From the NCBI GenBank assembly GCA_026393835.1, contig JAPKZK010000085.1:62001-126000 (forward strand): a DNA stretch of 64,000 bases. Direction: 5' to 3'. A program made the position numbers and the translations under genes. The stretch is from Candidatus Aminicenantota bacterium (GTDB lineage Bacteria; Acidobacteriota; Aminicenantia; UBA2199). Below are positions 52,424 through 61,659 of the stretch, piece after piece; the stretch's first letter is position 1; the number at the start of each line of letters is the position of its first letter. The notes under the pieces are model-generated. The model was not told where the DNA came from. It worked only from the letters and a program-made list of their open reading frames with translations, and did no database searches.

Positions 52424-52703
52424 ACCGGATATTCCTCAAAGTATCGGCTTTTTCACGCAATCGTTCCAATAGCCTGAACTCACCAATCCATTCGATAAAA
52501 TCCATTGTCTCTTCCAGTTCATCATTTTCATAACCGACAATGAAATCCAAGGTCTGAAGCTGAAATTGCTTTTCAAACTTAAGCAGGCATTGTTCTGTTT
52601 GCCGTATGCCCGCTTCAATCAAACGCAACTCATTTTCCAGTGCCGCGGCTACTATCGGCTTTAGCTGATGCTCACAATTAGAAATTAATTTAAGCTCATG
52701 CAT
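52413..52703 (-). CDS. TumA-like antitoxin partner
   Basis: The protein has 96 residues, helical and charged, with an acidic middle (YENDELEETMDFIEWIGEF). It is encoded directly before the TumE-like gene and overlaps it. Sequence alone would not identify it; the call rests on position and size. The ribosome site is weak (AAGGGAAATTAAA before the ATG). Confidence 0.7.
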   Translation of the reverse strand: MHELKLISNCEHQLKPIVAAALENELRLIEAGIRQTEQCLLKFEKQFQLQTLDFIVGYENDELEETMDFIEWIGEFRLLERLREKADTLRNIRFAN

Positions 52704-52815
52704 TTTAATTTCCCTTTATGAAATAATTTATAACATAAAAATCAGAATTTTTCAATAAAATCTTTCAATCTTTCTCGTCAATGCACCATCAGCCCTTTAC
52801 ATACTCCTTCATTGG

Positions 52816-52840
52816 CGCCTCCGGCGGGCAGGGGGATATA
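52816..52840. repeat. Truncated copy of dispersed hairpin repeat (head only)
   Basis: GCGCCTCCGGCGGGCAGGGG matches the head of the element at 8804, but the hairpin and tail are missing. Confidence 0.4.
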
Positions 52841-52870
52841 GGTCAGCGGTCGAGAGGTCATTGGAAAAAT

Positions 52871-55800
52871 CTAACATAGAGACTCAACTCTAAAGGGACC
52901 CCGCGCCGCGGGGCCTGCACCCCCCACAAAAGCTTTTGGTAAGGTTGATAGTTTTTCCACCATTTCACTAAAACCGGACTCTATCTCGTAAACATCCGTA
53001 AATTCGGCAAACGCCCAACGACCATATCCCCCATTATTATTGACCCCAGGAACCCAATAGGTCTCCATGGTGGATTTCTTCTCTTTGGCATCCTCACGAC
53101 GATATCCTTTGATCTCCACAATCAAATGCAGCGGGTCCCCAACTCCATGACCATCATCCACCAATACGATAAAATCCGGGATATACTTGCGCATATTTGA
53201 TCCATATCGGTACGGAACTTCTAACCCGAGATTGTGATTCTTTATGTAAGAAATCACCTTTGGGTGCGACTCAGCCACCCGACAAAACTCCCCTTCCCAA
53301 TCACTGTCAAGTATAACCCAATTGACATGACAACGCCGCGCATCCGTTTCCCAACGGTTAGTCCTGGCCGTATTAAAATTGATGTGGACGGACGAGCCGA
53401 TAGGATTGTAAGGATCCAGCATGACTTTGACGGGACGTTGCCCCTCCAGGGAACGGGTAATGCCGGCGGTTATCCGCTCGCAGGCCATGTCCGCCAATTC
53501 CTGGTACATTAGCTGCGCCGGATACGTTCCCCCCTTGCACTTTAAACAGGCGTCGAGCCACTGCCTGGCAATGCGTTTAAGCTGGCCGAAAAGATGAAGC
53601 CTGGGTTCTTCTCCGGGATCACGCCACTTGTTGTAAAGCAAACGACGGGTGAGATAATAAAGAATGGTGTTAGCGCGAATTTCATTGGTATGGACAAGGT
53701 TGAGATCGACGCCCTCGCCGATGATCCCGGCATTCTTGGTAATAGACGGGCCTACCAGTTCCGGGGTCAGTTCCAGGATAGAATCGTCATTAAACGCGGC
53801 GGTCAGTCGCTCCGACGGCAGCTCCACGCGATAACCCGCGACATTGGGAAAACTTATTTCCAGGTGATCACGGTCGGGCCGTACGGCCTTGACATGAATC
53901 GTCTCTAGCGGCTTTTGCGGCGGCGCAATAACGGGTTTGGCGGTGAAGTCGAAAGGTATCCCCAATATATCGGCATATTCGACATTAAACAGGTTCTCTT
54001 CATTAAGATCATAAGACTGGCGGCGCAGCGCACGTCCAATCACCTGCTCACATAATAACTGGGTCCCAAACGCCCTCACACCCAGGATATGGGTGACGGT
54101 ATTGGCATCCCATCCTTCGGTCAGCATGGAAACGGAGACAACGCAACGAATGGATTCGCCGAGGCGACCCCTTTTGCCCACCGTATTCATGGCTTCCCGG
54201 AGCAAATCCTGGTCGGAAATGTTCTCCCCCTGCCGGCGATCCCCGGTACGTTCGACAATCTCGCGCCTGAAACTTTCGATTTCCTGCCCGGCCATGGACC
54301 GGAAATTATCATCCAGCGCATCGCCGGATTCGAGCTGTTGGCTGTCGATAAGCAATGTCCGGGGCCGGGCAATGGGACCGCCATTGTCATCGAAATTCCG
54401 GAACAATTCCAATCTTCCATTCTCAAGTGTATGGGACCCGTCTTCGTTTTCCCGTTGGAAACCGGAAATATAATCGTAAACCAGCTTGGATGCGGAGGTA
54501 TTGTTGCAAACCACGATAAAGCACGGCGGTACATGAACGCCGCCGGCTTGCCACAAATCGAAGGTTTTCTTATAGTGACCGTAAAGGGCTTCAAGGGCGG
54601 TTTGCAGTTCCACGGGTAAGTTGAGGGGGTCGAGATATGCGGACTTGCCGCGACCTTTTTTGGGCATGCGCGTGCGGATATGCTCCCAGAGGTTCCTGAA
54701 CCTGGGCATTTCATCGCCGGGAATATTATCCGCGATAGGGACGCGGGGCAGCTTAACAATCCCGCATTCGATGGCGTCCATCAGTGAGAAATCGCTCATG
54801 GTCCAATGAAACAATGTGCCTTCGGCGTAGCCGGAACCGCGCAGGAAGAATGGGGTAGCGGATAAATCGATGACCCGGGTAAGGCCGAGCTTGCGGTTGA
54901 CTACTTCGAGCCCGGAAATCCAGAGGCGCGCGGCCTCGTTGTTTTTTTCCGCTTCTTTCTTATCGTCGCCTTTCAGATCCTCCACATCCTCCCCATTGCC
55001 CTCGCCGGGCTTTTCTCGATAACAATGGTGCGCTTCATCATTGATGGCCATGATGTTCTTTATGCCCATGAGGATGGGCATGGCGCGCTGCAGCATCTGG
55101 CCTTCGGTTTCCAATGTGTTTAAAGGTTCGCCCCGTCCCTGCAGCAGGGAGCGACCGGCCTTTGAAACTTCGATACGCTCGCGAAGTTTGAATGCATGGT
55201 AGTTGGTAATGACTATTTTAGCGCGGTCCAGGAGCGGGAGCATGTCGGCGGGGACCAATTCGCTGCTTTTGTAGAGACTGTAGGGATCGTTGGGCTGAAG
55301 GACGCGCAGCCGGTCCCGGATGGTAATCCCGGGGCAGACGACAAGGAAACCGCGGGTAAATTTCGTACTGCCGGGGCGGCGCACGGCGTTGACGGTTTGC
55401 CAGGCGATGATCATGGCCATAACCGTGGTTTTGCCTGCGCCGGTGGCCAGTTTCAACGCCAGGCGCATGAGTTCCGGGTTGGCGTCGTTGTTGGCTTTGG
55501 AGAGGTGATCCATGAAATATTTACCCGTCGTTCCTGCTTTTGGGGCGACCTCGGTCAGCCAGATAACGGTCTCAACGGCTTCCACCTGGCAAAAAAAAGG
55601 ACGGACATTATTGAACTTATAATGACGCCAGTGTTGGAGCAAGCGGGTGGTTTCCGGGGTGACATGCCAGTCATTGGGGTTTGGCAGCGCGCGCCAGGCG
55701 TCCACTTGCTTGCGGAGTTCATTTATAACAGGAGAAGTGGGGTCGTATTGCTGCGCCTGGGTAGAGAGGCCTTTGCCCTCATCGAATATCATTTTGAGTT

Positions 55801-55975
55801 GTTCGGGTTCGCCCTTTTGTTTCCTGGGTTTTGGGATGGGAGAGATGTACTCCGCCGGCCGGCGTTTCTCATTTATTTTTTGCGTGGGTTGGTGGTTTTT
55901 ATCCAATTCCCAGTGAAATATTGGGTAGAGGTAAGGCGAGTTAAGAATCGGTTGTTCAAAGAATCGATTATCCAT
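52871..55975 (-). CDS. Res subunit, type III-like restriction endonuclease (helicase-nuclease)
   Basis: The protein has 1034 residues. Helicase Walker A ATGAGKTT lies at about residue 177, and the DEAH box in INDEAHHCYRE at about 315. A helicase C-terminal part has MLTEGWDANTVTHI and EQVIGRALRR. The C-terminal nuclease has the PD-(D/E)XK pattern: YIPDFIVLVDDG, then LIVEIKGYR (about 930-957). It cuts unmodified DNA with ATP-driven translocation. It resembles the BPTD_3080-type restriction group. A TumE/TumA-like pair separates it from mod. Confidence 0.92.
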   Translation of the reverse strand: MDNRFFEQPILNSPYLYPIFHWELDKNHQPTQKINEKRRPAEYISPIPKPRKQKGEPEQLKMIFDEGKGLSTQAQQYDPTSPVINELRKQVDAWRALPNPNDWHVTPETTRLLQHWRHYKFNNVRPFFCQVEAVETVIWLTEVAPKAGTTGKYFMDHLSKANNDANPELMRLALKLATGAGKTTVMAMIIAWQTVNAVRRPGSTKFTRGFLVVCPGITIRDRLRVLQPNDPYSLYKSSELVPADMLPLLDRAKIVITNYHAFKLRERIEVSKAGRSLLQGRGEPLNTLETEGQMLQRAMPILMGIKNIMAINDEAHHCYREKPGEGNGEDVEDLKGDDKKEAEKNNEAARLWISGLEVVNRKLGLTRVIDLSATPFFLRGSGYAEGTLFHWTMSDFSLMDAIECGIVKLPRVPIADNIPGDEMPRFRNLWEHIRTRMPKKGRGKSAYLDPLNLPVELQTALEALYGHYKKTFDLWQAGGVHVPPCFIVVCNNTSASKLVYDYISGFQRENEDGSHTLENGRLELFRNFDDNGGPIARPRTLLIDSQQLESGDALDDNFRSMAGQEIESFRREIVERTGDRRQGENISDQDLLREAMNTVGKRGRLGESIRCVVSVSMLTEGWDANTVTHILGVRAFGTQLLCEQVIGRALRRQSYDLNEENLFNVEYADILGIPFDFTAKPVIAPPQKPLETIHVKAVRPDRDHLEISFPNVAGYRVELPSERLTAAFNDDSILELTPELVGPSITKNAGIIGEGVDLNLVHTNEIRANTILYYLTRRLLYNKWRDPGEEPRLHLFGQLKRIARQWLDACLKCKGGTYPAQLMYQELADMACERITAGITRSLEGQRPVKVMLDPYNPIGSSVHINFNTARTNRWETDARRCHVNWVILDSDWEGEFCRVAESHPKVISYIKNHNLGLEVPYRYGSNMRKYIPDFIVLVDDGHGVGDPLHLIVEIKGYRREDAKEKKSTMETYWVPGVNNNGGYGRWAFAEFTDVYEIESGFSEMVEKLSTLPKAFVGGAGPAARGPFRVESLC

Positions 55976-55995
55976 GTTTAAAGTTCTCCGGGTGT

Positions 55996-57576
55996 TTACA
56001 TCCCATAAACGGTAATCGAAACGTCCTTAAAAGTTCTTTCCTTTTTGAAAATCTTCTCTTCCCAGGATATCCCGGACGACCGGTTAATGATTAATAAATA
56101 TCCTTCACGGGTTCCGCATTTATCCATATATTGACGGGTTTGTTCCAGGCCCTTTTCGATGGTTGTTTCCAGGGTCCCGTACAGGAGCTTTAATTCGATG
56201 ACCACTTCCTGTTTTCCCCCTTTATAGGGCCATTGGATCAGGAGATCGGTTCGCTGACGTCCGAGCCCGTATTCTCTTTCTACTCTTCCGCCGCCGTTGA
56301 CGATTCGCTGTAAAAAAGATTGCAGCAGCAATTGCGGCCCGGCTTCACTGTAATCGAAGCCATCCGCCCAATGTTCGAAATTTTTCCTGAAAAACTCCTG
56401 GAAAGCGGTCAGCAGCTTATCCATATCGATGCCGCCGTCATCCTTCATATACCAGGAGGCTTCCTGGTTAATGGTTAATTGTGTGCTGTAAGTAAGCGTC
56501 CTGGGGATTACTTCCCGGTATATCCGGTTGGCAATCCTTAACTGCCGGTCTATTTTTACCAGCCCCAGGTCAACCACATAATCCACATCGTCTTCCGGGA
56601 TTCTTTCCGCTTCTTGCGAAGATGATAATAGGGGTTCCAGCACGCGCCGCACACGTTCTTCTTTCAATTTATCCGATAATTGATCGAGGTGGGTTTCCCC
56701 TCGTAAAATCAGATTCTCTTTGGCCTGTTCGATCATATCCGCTGTAATCTCAATGCCGCGCTCGTTCCCTTCTTTCATTTCAAAACAGGCTTCATAGGCC
56801 AGGGCATTTACAAGCCAGGGTTGTCCTTCGGTCAATTCCCATACCAATGGGAATACATCTTTATTAAAAGATTGGCCTGTCTCTTCGGTATGTTGACGGT
56901 ACAGTTTTTCTATTTCCAGTGGAGTAAAATTTCCCATTTTTAGTGATTTTGCTTTTATATTAAAGGCGCTGCCGCCGGTGATAATCGTTTTTTCTCTATC
57001 CGAATGCATACGGTAATCTTTGACATCGCGGACGCCGCAAAGAACGATGCTTTGTGGAAATAATTCGGGCCGTTTGTCATACCCGCTGCGTAACTGGCGC
57101 AGCACCGCGATTAACGTGTCCCCCACCAGGGCATCCACTTCATCGATAAAAAGTATAATAGGAGTATCACTAGCCTGGCACCACTTCATAAGGGCATCTT
57201 GCAGCGCATAAAATTCACCGCTATTTTCTAATATTTGCTTCCATCGCTCCTCTAAAAATGAATCTTTTAAATATAGAAACGATTCATTGGCCAGGATCCT
57301 GAGTATGGTGTGCATACCTTCTTTCGCATTTTCCCTGGCGGCCTGGGCTGCTTCGACGTTTATATATAAGCATTTGTATTTCCCTTGTTTATTCAAGTAA
57401 TCCGTCAGCGCATGCATATAGGTTGTTTTACCGGTTTGCCTGGGCGCATGAAGCACAAAGTATTTTTTTTGCTCGATCAGGGTGAGCATTTCCGGCAGGT
57501 CAAAGCGGTCCAGGGGTTCGATATAATAATGGTCATCCCGCCGGATTGGACCGGCCGTATTAAAAAAACGATTCAT
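55996..57576 (-). CDS. AAA-family ATPase with C-terminal PD-(D/E)XK-like domain
   Basis: The protein has 526 residues; AAAGGAG precedes the ATG. P-loop APRQTGKTT lies at about residues 45-53 and Walker B IILFIDEVDAL at about 140-150. The C-terminal domain has GRQRTDLLIQW and VVIELKLLYG, matching the D...ExK layout of a PD-(D/E)XK nuclease. Relatives are abundant in some uncultured phyla, often in mobile regions. It is 21 bases upstream of res, in the same direction. A role in defence or mobility is only a guess. Confidence 0.83.
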   Translation of the reverse strand: MNRFFNTAGPIRRDDHYYIEPLDRFDLPEMLTLIEQKKYFVLHAPRQTGKTTYMHALTDYLNKQGKYKCLYINVEAAQAARENAKEGMHTILRILANESFLYLKDSFLEERWKQILENSGEFYALQDALMKWCQASDTPIILFIDEVDALVGDTLIAVLRQLRSGYDKRPELFPQSIVLCGVRDVKDYRMHSDREKTIITGGSAFNIKAKSLKMGNFTPLEIEKLYRQHTEETGQSFNKDVFPLVWELTEGQPWLVNALAYEACFEMKEGNERGIEITADMIEQAKENLILRGETHLDQLSDKLKEERVRRVLEPLLSSSQEAERIPEDDVDYVVDLGLVKIDRQLRIANRIYREVIPRTLTYSTQLTINQEASWYMKDDGGIDMDKLLTAFQEFFRKNFEHWADGFDYSEAGPQLLLQSFLQRIVNGGGRVEREYGLGRQRTDLLIQWPYKGGKQEVVIELKLLYGTLETTIEKGLEQTRQYMDKCGTREGYLLIINRSSGISWEEKIFKKERTFKDVSITVYGM

Positions 57577-57905
57577 CGTTATTCTCCTTTAGGAATTATA
57601 TTATAAACCAAAAGCTTCGGAAAGTAAAATGTATGTCGCCACTCCCACGTGTTTGTCGGGTTTAGGCAGAGTTTGGGGGCAATTATAGGAAGTTTCCCTT
57701 AGAAAGTCAAGAGCGGGGGGAGGCCCCCCGGGGGATACGTCATTCTAAAAAGCACGAAATTCGATAGCCCGCGGCGCGGGCAGCCTGTTTTTGTTACATA
57801 GTGACATTCCGGACTGACCCGAAACAGTAAAACTGAAATTTGAAGACCCCCGACGGAACGTTTATACTTCATCCGGCGCGAGGAAATGGATATGTAACAC
57901 ACGGA

Positions 57906-58375
57906 ACTGTGCATGCAGCACAGTTGGATATTTATGCAGCACGCAAGAGTATGCATGCAGCTAGTTGCGATGCGTATGCAGCGCGTAAAAGTGTTTATGC
58001 GGCTATCGGTGATGTTCGTGCGGCTATTCATGATGGCTATACAGCTATGATGGATGTTCATGTGGCTATTAGACGTGTTTATGCAGCTACGGTGGATGGC
58101 TATGCGGCTATGGGAGATGTCTATGTGGCTATTGGGCGTGTTCATGCAGCTATGTGAGATGGCCATGCAGCTATGGGAAATGTTCATGTGGCTATTGGAT
58201 GTGTTCGTGCAGCTATGTGAGATGGCCATGCAGCTATGGAAGATGTTCATGTAGCTATGGGAAATGTTTATGTAGCTATGGGTAATGTTCATGTAGCTAT
58301 TACGGGTGTGTATGCAGGTATTAATGATGGGCATGCGGCACGATTGGGTGTGCATGCGGCTAGCGAAAACGTTCA
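57906..58375. repeat. 21-bp degenerate tandem repeat array, about 22 units
   Basis: The unit is approximately GATGTTCATGCAGCTATGGGA. Plus-strand translation gives a heptad VHAAMGD-like pattern interrupted by stops; minus-strand translation gives NISHSYM-like heptads without stops. There are no unique spacers, so it is not CRISPR. It ends about 80 bases before an XRE-like gene. Confidence 0.8.
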
Positions 58376-58423
58376 TTCGGCGCAAAATATTTAATAAAAC
58401 AGAACTTTATCCCGATATATCCG

Positions 58424-58429
58424 TATAAT
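58424..58429 (+). promoter_or_regulatory. -10 box of the XRE-like gene
   Basis: TATAAT, 27 bases before the start codon; no good -35 hexamer is seen at the expected distance. GAGGTAA lies directly before the ATG. Confidence 0.4.
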
Positions 58430-58455
58430 ACTTATTTAAAACTGTGAGGTAAACT

Positions 58456-58857
58456 ATGGATAGAAAAACATTGCTGAGAAACATCAGCCAGAAATTGAGG
58501 GACATCCGCAACTCCTTAAAATTAGAAGGCTTCACAATGGCCGACCGCATCGGCGCATATCGAACCAGCTACCGCCACTACGAAATGGGCGATAGGGCCC
58601 CCCAACTCACTTGCCTCTACCACTTAGCTCATTCCGACAATATCTCCCTGGACTGGCTGATCGTCGACCGCGGCCCCAAATTATACAAAGATAAGGAAAC
58701 GATACCCCGATCCTCTAAAGAAACGGATACTCTTCCTGCTATCGCCCATGAAAAAGACGTCAAAGAACTCCTGGAACATATGGACCAGGACTCCTTGCTG
58801 CGCCATGAAATCCTGCTGATGTTTTACAAATACAAAAAAACCGGGAAGTGTGATTGA
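58456..58857 (+). CDS. XRE-like helix-turn-helix regulator
   Basis: The protein has 133 residues. Residues 1-70 resemble an XRE-type domain: ISQKLRDIRNSL, MADRIGAYRTSYRHYEMGDR and PQLTCLYHLAHSDNISLDWL, the classic C-terminal helix of phage-repressor-like HTH domains. The rest is a helical tail. It is monocistronic, just after the 21-bp array. Its target is unknown. Confidence 0.75.
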   Translation: MDRKTLLRNISQKLRDIRNSLKLEGFTMADRIGAYRTSYRHYEMGDRAPQLTCLYHLAHSDNISLDWLIVDRGPKLYKDKETIPRSSKETDTLPAIAHEKDVKELLEHMDQDSLLRHEILLMFYKYKKTGKCD

Positions 58858-59018
58858 AGGATTGAATGATGAATGATGAATGATGAATGAAAAACCCGAA
58901 ATCCGAAAGCCCCGCGGCGAGGGCAACCAATAGAGTATCTTCCTATGTCTCTACAGTTAATTCAAAAGGGGGGCGACGAAGTCCCGGCAAGCCCCTGTGC
59001 CTGTCCTTTTTCGCAGTT

Positions 59019-60044
59019 TTAAAGCTGGGGTTCGATGATTACTTTAATGGAATCCGCGGCCCCCGCCACCAATTGGAAACCCAGGCCGATTTGCTCCATG
59101 GGCAACCGGTGCGTAATCATCTGCCGCAAGGGTATCTTCTTGGCGCGGATAAGTTCGATGGCCACCGCGGCGTCGTAAGGACTGTTGCCGTAAGAAGGCG
59201 TTAATTTAATCTCGTTGCGCCAGAACTCATTCATGGGTACGGGAATATCCACACCCGGCTCAGTGGTGGCAAAACATAGTACGGTTCCCCCGCGGTCCAC
59301 GGAATTTAACGCCTGTTTAAACGCAGACAGGGCGCCGGTACAGACAATGACCAGGTCCACAAGGCGGTTGTTGTTTACCTGGCGAACCAGGGCGGGGATA
59401 TCCTCTTTGGCGTGCCATACGGCGTCCGCGCCCAGGTCTTTTGCCGCCTTCAAGCGGAATTCGTTAATGTCTGTTGCCATTACCCGGCCCGCCCCCAATG
59501 CGCGGGCCGTGGCCAGGTGCAGCAGCCCGGAGATGCCGGCCCCCAGGATCAACACACTGTCCCCGGGTTGGAGCTTTACCAGCCGCTGCCCCCGCAGTAC
59601 ACAACCCAACGGTTCAATAAAGGTTGCTTCTTCATAAGAAACCTCATCCGGCAGTACAAATACCCCGCGGTCCACATTCAACCGGGGCGCCCGGACGTAT
59701 TCGGAGAACCCGCCTGGGTCGAAGTTGGTGGTATGCAGGGTTTCACAGGCGGTGTGATAGCCTTTCAGACAATAATAACAGGTATTGCAGGGGATGTGAT
59801 GGGAGACAAACACGCGGTCGCCCACCTTGTAACGGTCTACGCCCTTGCCCACTTCGACAATCTCGCCGGCGATTTCATGGCCCAGCACCCGGGGGGCCTT
59901 TTTAATGCGGTACCATTCCAACACATCGCTGCCGCAAATACCGCTGGCGTGAACTTTTACCAGTATCTCGCCCGGGCCGATTTCCGGGACCGGCGTTTCT
60001 TCGACCCGTACATCCCGGTTGTTATAATACATTCCTACGCGCAT
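59019..60044 (-). CDS. Zinc-type medium-chain dehydrogenase (sorbitol/threonine dehydrogenase-like)
   Basis: The protein has 341 residues. Catalytic zinc ligands are in ICGSDV and GHEIAGEIVEVG, with a further Glu in FIEPLGC. The structural-zinc segment reads CNTCYYCLKGYHTAC, four Cys spaced as in the family. The nucleotide motif is LGAGISGLL. It probably oxidises a polyol or amino-alcohol secondary hydroxyl with NAD(P). It is the last gene of a three-gene minus-strand operon with an aldolase. Confidence 0.9.
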   Translation of the reverse strand: MRVGMYYNNRDVRVEETPVPEIGPGEILVKVHASGICGSDVLEWYRIKKAPRVLGHEIAGEIVEVGKGVDRYKVGDRVFVSHHIPCNTCYYCLKGYHTACETLHTTNFDPGGFSEYVRAPRLNVDRGVFVLPDEVSYEEATFIEPLGCVLRGQRLVKLQPGDSVLILGAGISGLLHLATARALGAGRVMATDINEFRLKAAKDLGADAVWHAKEDIPALVRQVNNNRLVDLVIVCTGALSAFKQALNSVDRGGTVLCFATTEPGVDIPVPMNEFWRNEIKLTPSYGNSPYDAAVAIELIRAKKIPLRQMITHRLPMEQIGLGFQLVAGAADSIKVIIEPQL

Positions 60045-60065
60045 GATGATTTCCAGTCCTTTTCT

Positions 60066-60860
60066 TTACTTGCTATTTTTGAATTCGTTGAACATATCTT
60101 CGGCTTCATTGGGTTTGGCGTTTTGATGAATCACCGCGTATAAAGCCCTGGCCATGGGCGCGGGGTAAGGACTTTGCCAGATATTCCTGCCCAGGTTAAC
60201 GCCGATGGCGCCTTTTTGCATCCCGTCATAGACAAAATCGAATACTTCCCGTTCTGTGTCGCATTTGGGACCGCCGGCCATGACCACGGGGACGGGACAA
60301 CCTTCGATTACTTTATCGAAATCTTTGGCGCACCAGTAGGTCTTCACTACCTTTGCGCCCATTTCAGCGGCAATGCGGCAGCTTAACGACAGGAAACGGG
60401 CTTCCCGTTTCTCTGTTTCCTTACCCACCGCCGTTACCGCCATTACCGGGATACCGAAATCTTCACACTGGTTGACCAGTTCCGCCAGGTTGAGTACCGT
60501 CTGGGTTTCGTAAGGCGTGCCCACGAAAATAGAAACGCCGACGGCCGCGGCATTCAAGCGAATAATTTCTTCGATGGAAGTAGTAATGCCTTCGTTGGCC
60601 AGGTCTTCGCCCACGATGCTGGGGCCGCCCGACACCCTGAGAATAATGGGTTTATCCAGGGCGGGATCGATGCAGGAGCGCAGGACGCCCCGGGTCAAGA
60701 AAAGGGCATCACAGTAAGGCAGAAGCGGTTTGACCGTTTCCCCCGGTTTCTCCAAACAACTGGTGGGGCCTAAAAAATAGCCGTGATCCAGGGGCATAAA
60801 CATACAATGACCATCGGGTTTGATTACCCGGCTCAAACGGTTTTTCATTCCATAATCCAT
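60066..60860 (-). CDS. Class I aldolase, LsrF/DeoC-FbaB-like family
   Basis: The protein has 264 residues. I chose ATG at 60860 because AAAGGAG lies upstream; a frame to 60965 overlaps the small upstream gene. Family marks: MPLDHGYFLGP, LRVSGGPS, and the Schiff-base Lys candidate in AKVVKTYW; phosphate-binding MAGGPK and GAIGVNLGRNIWQ. Members include LsrF thiolase, class I fructose-bisphosphate aldolase and ADH synthase; the segments fit LsrF best. Without LsrK or AI-2 transport genes nearby, AI-2 processing is unlikely to be its sole role. The operon partner is a dehydrogenase. Confidence 0.82.
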   Translation of the reverse strand: MDYGMKNRLSRVIKPDGHCMFMPLDHGYFLGPTSCLEKPGETVKPLLPYCDALFLTRGVLRSCIDPALDKPIILRVSGGPSIVGEDLANEGITTSIEEIIRLNAAAVGVSIFVGTPYETQTVLNLAELVNQCEDFGIPVMAVTAVGKETEKREARFLSLSCRIAAEMGAKVVKTYWCAKDFDKVIEGCPVPVVMAGGPKCDTEREVFDFVYDGMQKGAIGVNLGRNIWQSPYPAPMARALYAVIHQNAKPNEAEDMFNEFKNSK

Positions 60861-60883
60861 TTTAATTGTCTCCTTTATCTTGC

Positions 60884-61102
60884 TTACCCGGCTGTTTCCG
60901 GCCGGACGATTAAATAACCTTTGTTTATCAACCAATGGTGAAATTGGTAGGTCGTGTACCTGCAATCGTTTTTACAGGTACCCCTTGTTTTTTCGTACTC
61001 TTCGGAACCCTCTTTTTGGGCGTCCAGGTCCAATTGGATACGGCACTTGACATCCTTGCAGAATTCCCTGCGCTTGTAATCCGCATAGCCATTAATCGAC
61101 AT
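60884..61102 (-). CDS. Small Cys-rich hypothetical protein
   Basis: The protein has 72 residues; GAGGTATCACG precedes the ATG and a good promoter lies upstream. Four Cys occur as two C-x3-C pairs (FCKDVKC and TCKNDC) with HH nearby, so a metal site is possible. It is the first gene of an operon with the aldolase and dehydrogenase, 23 bases ahead of the aldolase. The family is unknown to me. Confidence 0.7.
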   Translation of the reverse strand: MSINGYADYKRREFCKDVKCRIQLDLDAQKEGSEEYEKTRGTCKNDCRYTTYQFHHWLINKGYLIVRPETAG

Positions 61103-61152
61103 CGTGATACCTCTTTATGTTTTTCGGTTGTTTTTGATTTTTTGCAATCTAT

Positions 61153-61181
61153 CTTATATTATTTTATTTGCAAAATGTCAA
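61153..61181 (-). promoter_or_regulatory. Sigma70-type promoter of the Cys-protein/aldolase/dehydrogenase operon
   Basis: On the minus strand, TTGACA (61181-61176), 17-base spacer, TATAAG (61158-61153). This gives a leader of about 45 bases. Confidence 0.7.
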
Positions 61182-61317
61182 GGCAATCCGGGAACAAATT
61201 CTTTGTCTTCTTCTTTTGTTTAAATTTATGCGGAGTTTGGTTACAATGATAGGCGTGAAAAATAACGCGTGATCCTGGGTCGGTTTGAACATAAAACCCG
61301 GAGGCTGAGGAACTTAA

Positions 61318-61659
61318 ATGGCAAAGAGTAAATTTATTGAAAGTGTCGTCAAGTTTATATTGAGCCGCAGCGACGATGAATTGGGTGAACTTACCGTCAA
61401 GGGGGCCACATATATCTTAAAAACAAGCCGCTCTCACTTTTATCATGCCTTCCGGGACGAGATGAGCATGACCCCGGCTCAATATTTGAGCAAGATAAAA
61501 ATTCTCCGCTCGGCTGTATTACTGGAAACAGACAACTTGATAACCATAAAAAAAATATCCCGGAAATTGGGGTTCTCCAGCGCCGATTATTTTATCAGGG
61601 TATTTAAGGAACATTTTGGGACCACCCCGGGCAGGTACCGCCAATATATCCATATGTGA
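61318..61659 (+). CDS. AraC-type HTH protein without effector domain
   Basis: The protein has 113 residues with GAGGAA before the ATG. It is an AraC-type domain only: first HTH KGATYILKTSRSHFYHAF, second SRKLGFSSADYFIRVFKEHF, ending in GTTPGRYRQY. It is clearly paralogous to the protein at 46588-47016. It precedes the NRPS gene on the same strand by 530 bases and is a plausible regulator of it. Confidence 0.85.
   Translation: MAKSKFIESVVKFILSRSDDELGELTVKGATYILKTSRSHFYHAFRDEMSMTPAQYLSKIKILRSAVLLETDNLITIKKISRKLGFSSADYFIRVFKEHFGTTPGRYRQYIHM

Larger units (their letters stand above)
57577..58455. other. Gene-free region with hairpins and a 21-bp tandem array
   Basis: It contains GGGGGGAGGCCCCCC (57715-57730) and GCCCGCGGCGCGGGC (57767-57781) hairpins, a fragment of the 136-bp repeat tail at about 57664, and the 21-bp array. 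A 228-codon open frame on the minus strand (57699-58385) has no ribosome site and consists mainly of the repeat. Confidence 0.65.

Noticed and set aside
55196..55981. 261-residue plus-strand ORF
   Set aside because: It is antisense to the Res gene, whose helicase motifs establish the real frame.
57906..58375. CRISPR array
   Set aside because: The 21-base units are contiguous and degenerate, with no spacers.
57699..58385. 228-residue heptad-repeat protein on the minus strand
   Set aside because: It has no ribosome site, is composed mainly of the DNA repeat and has no recognisable domain.
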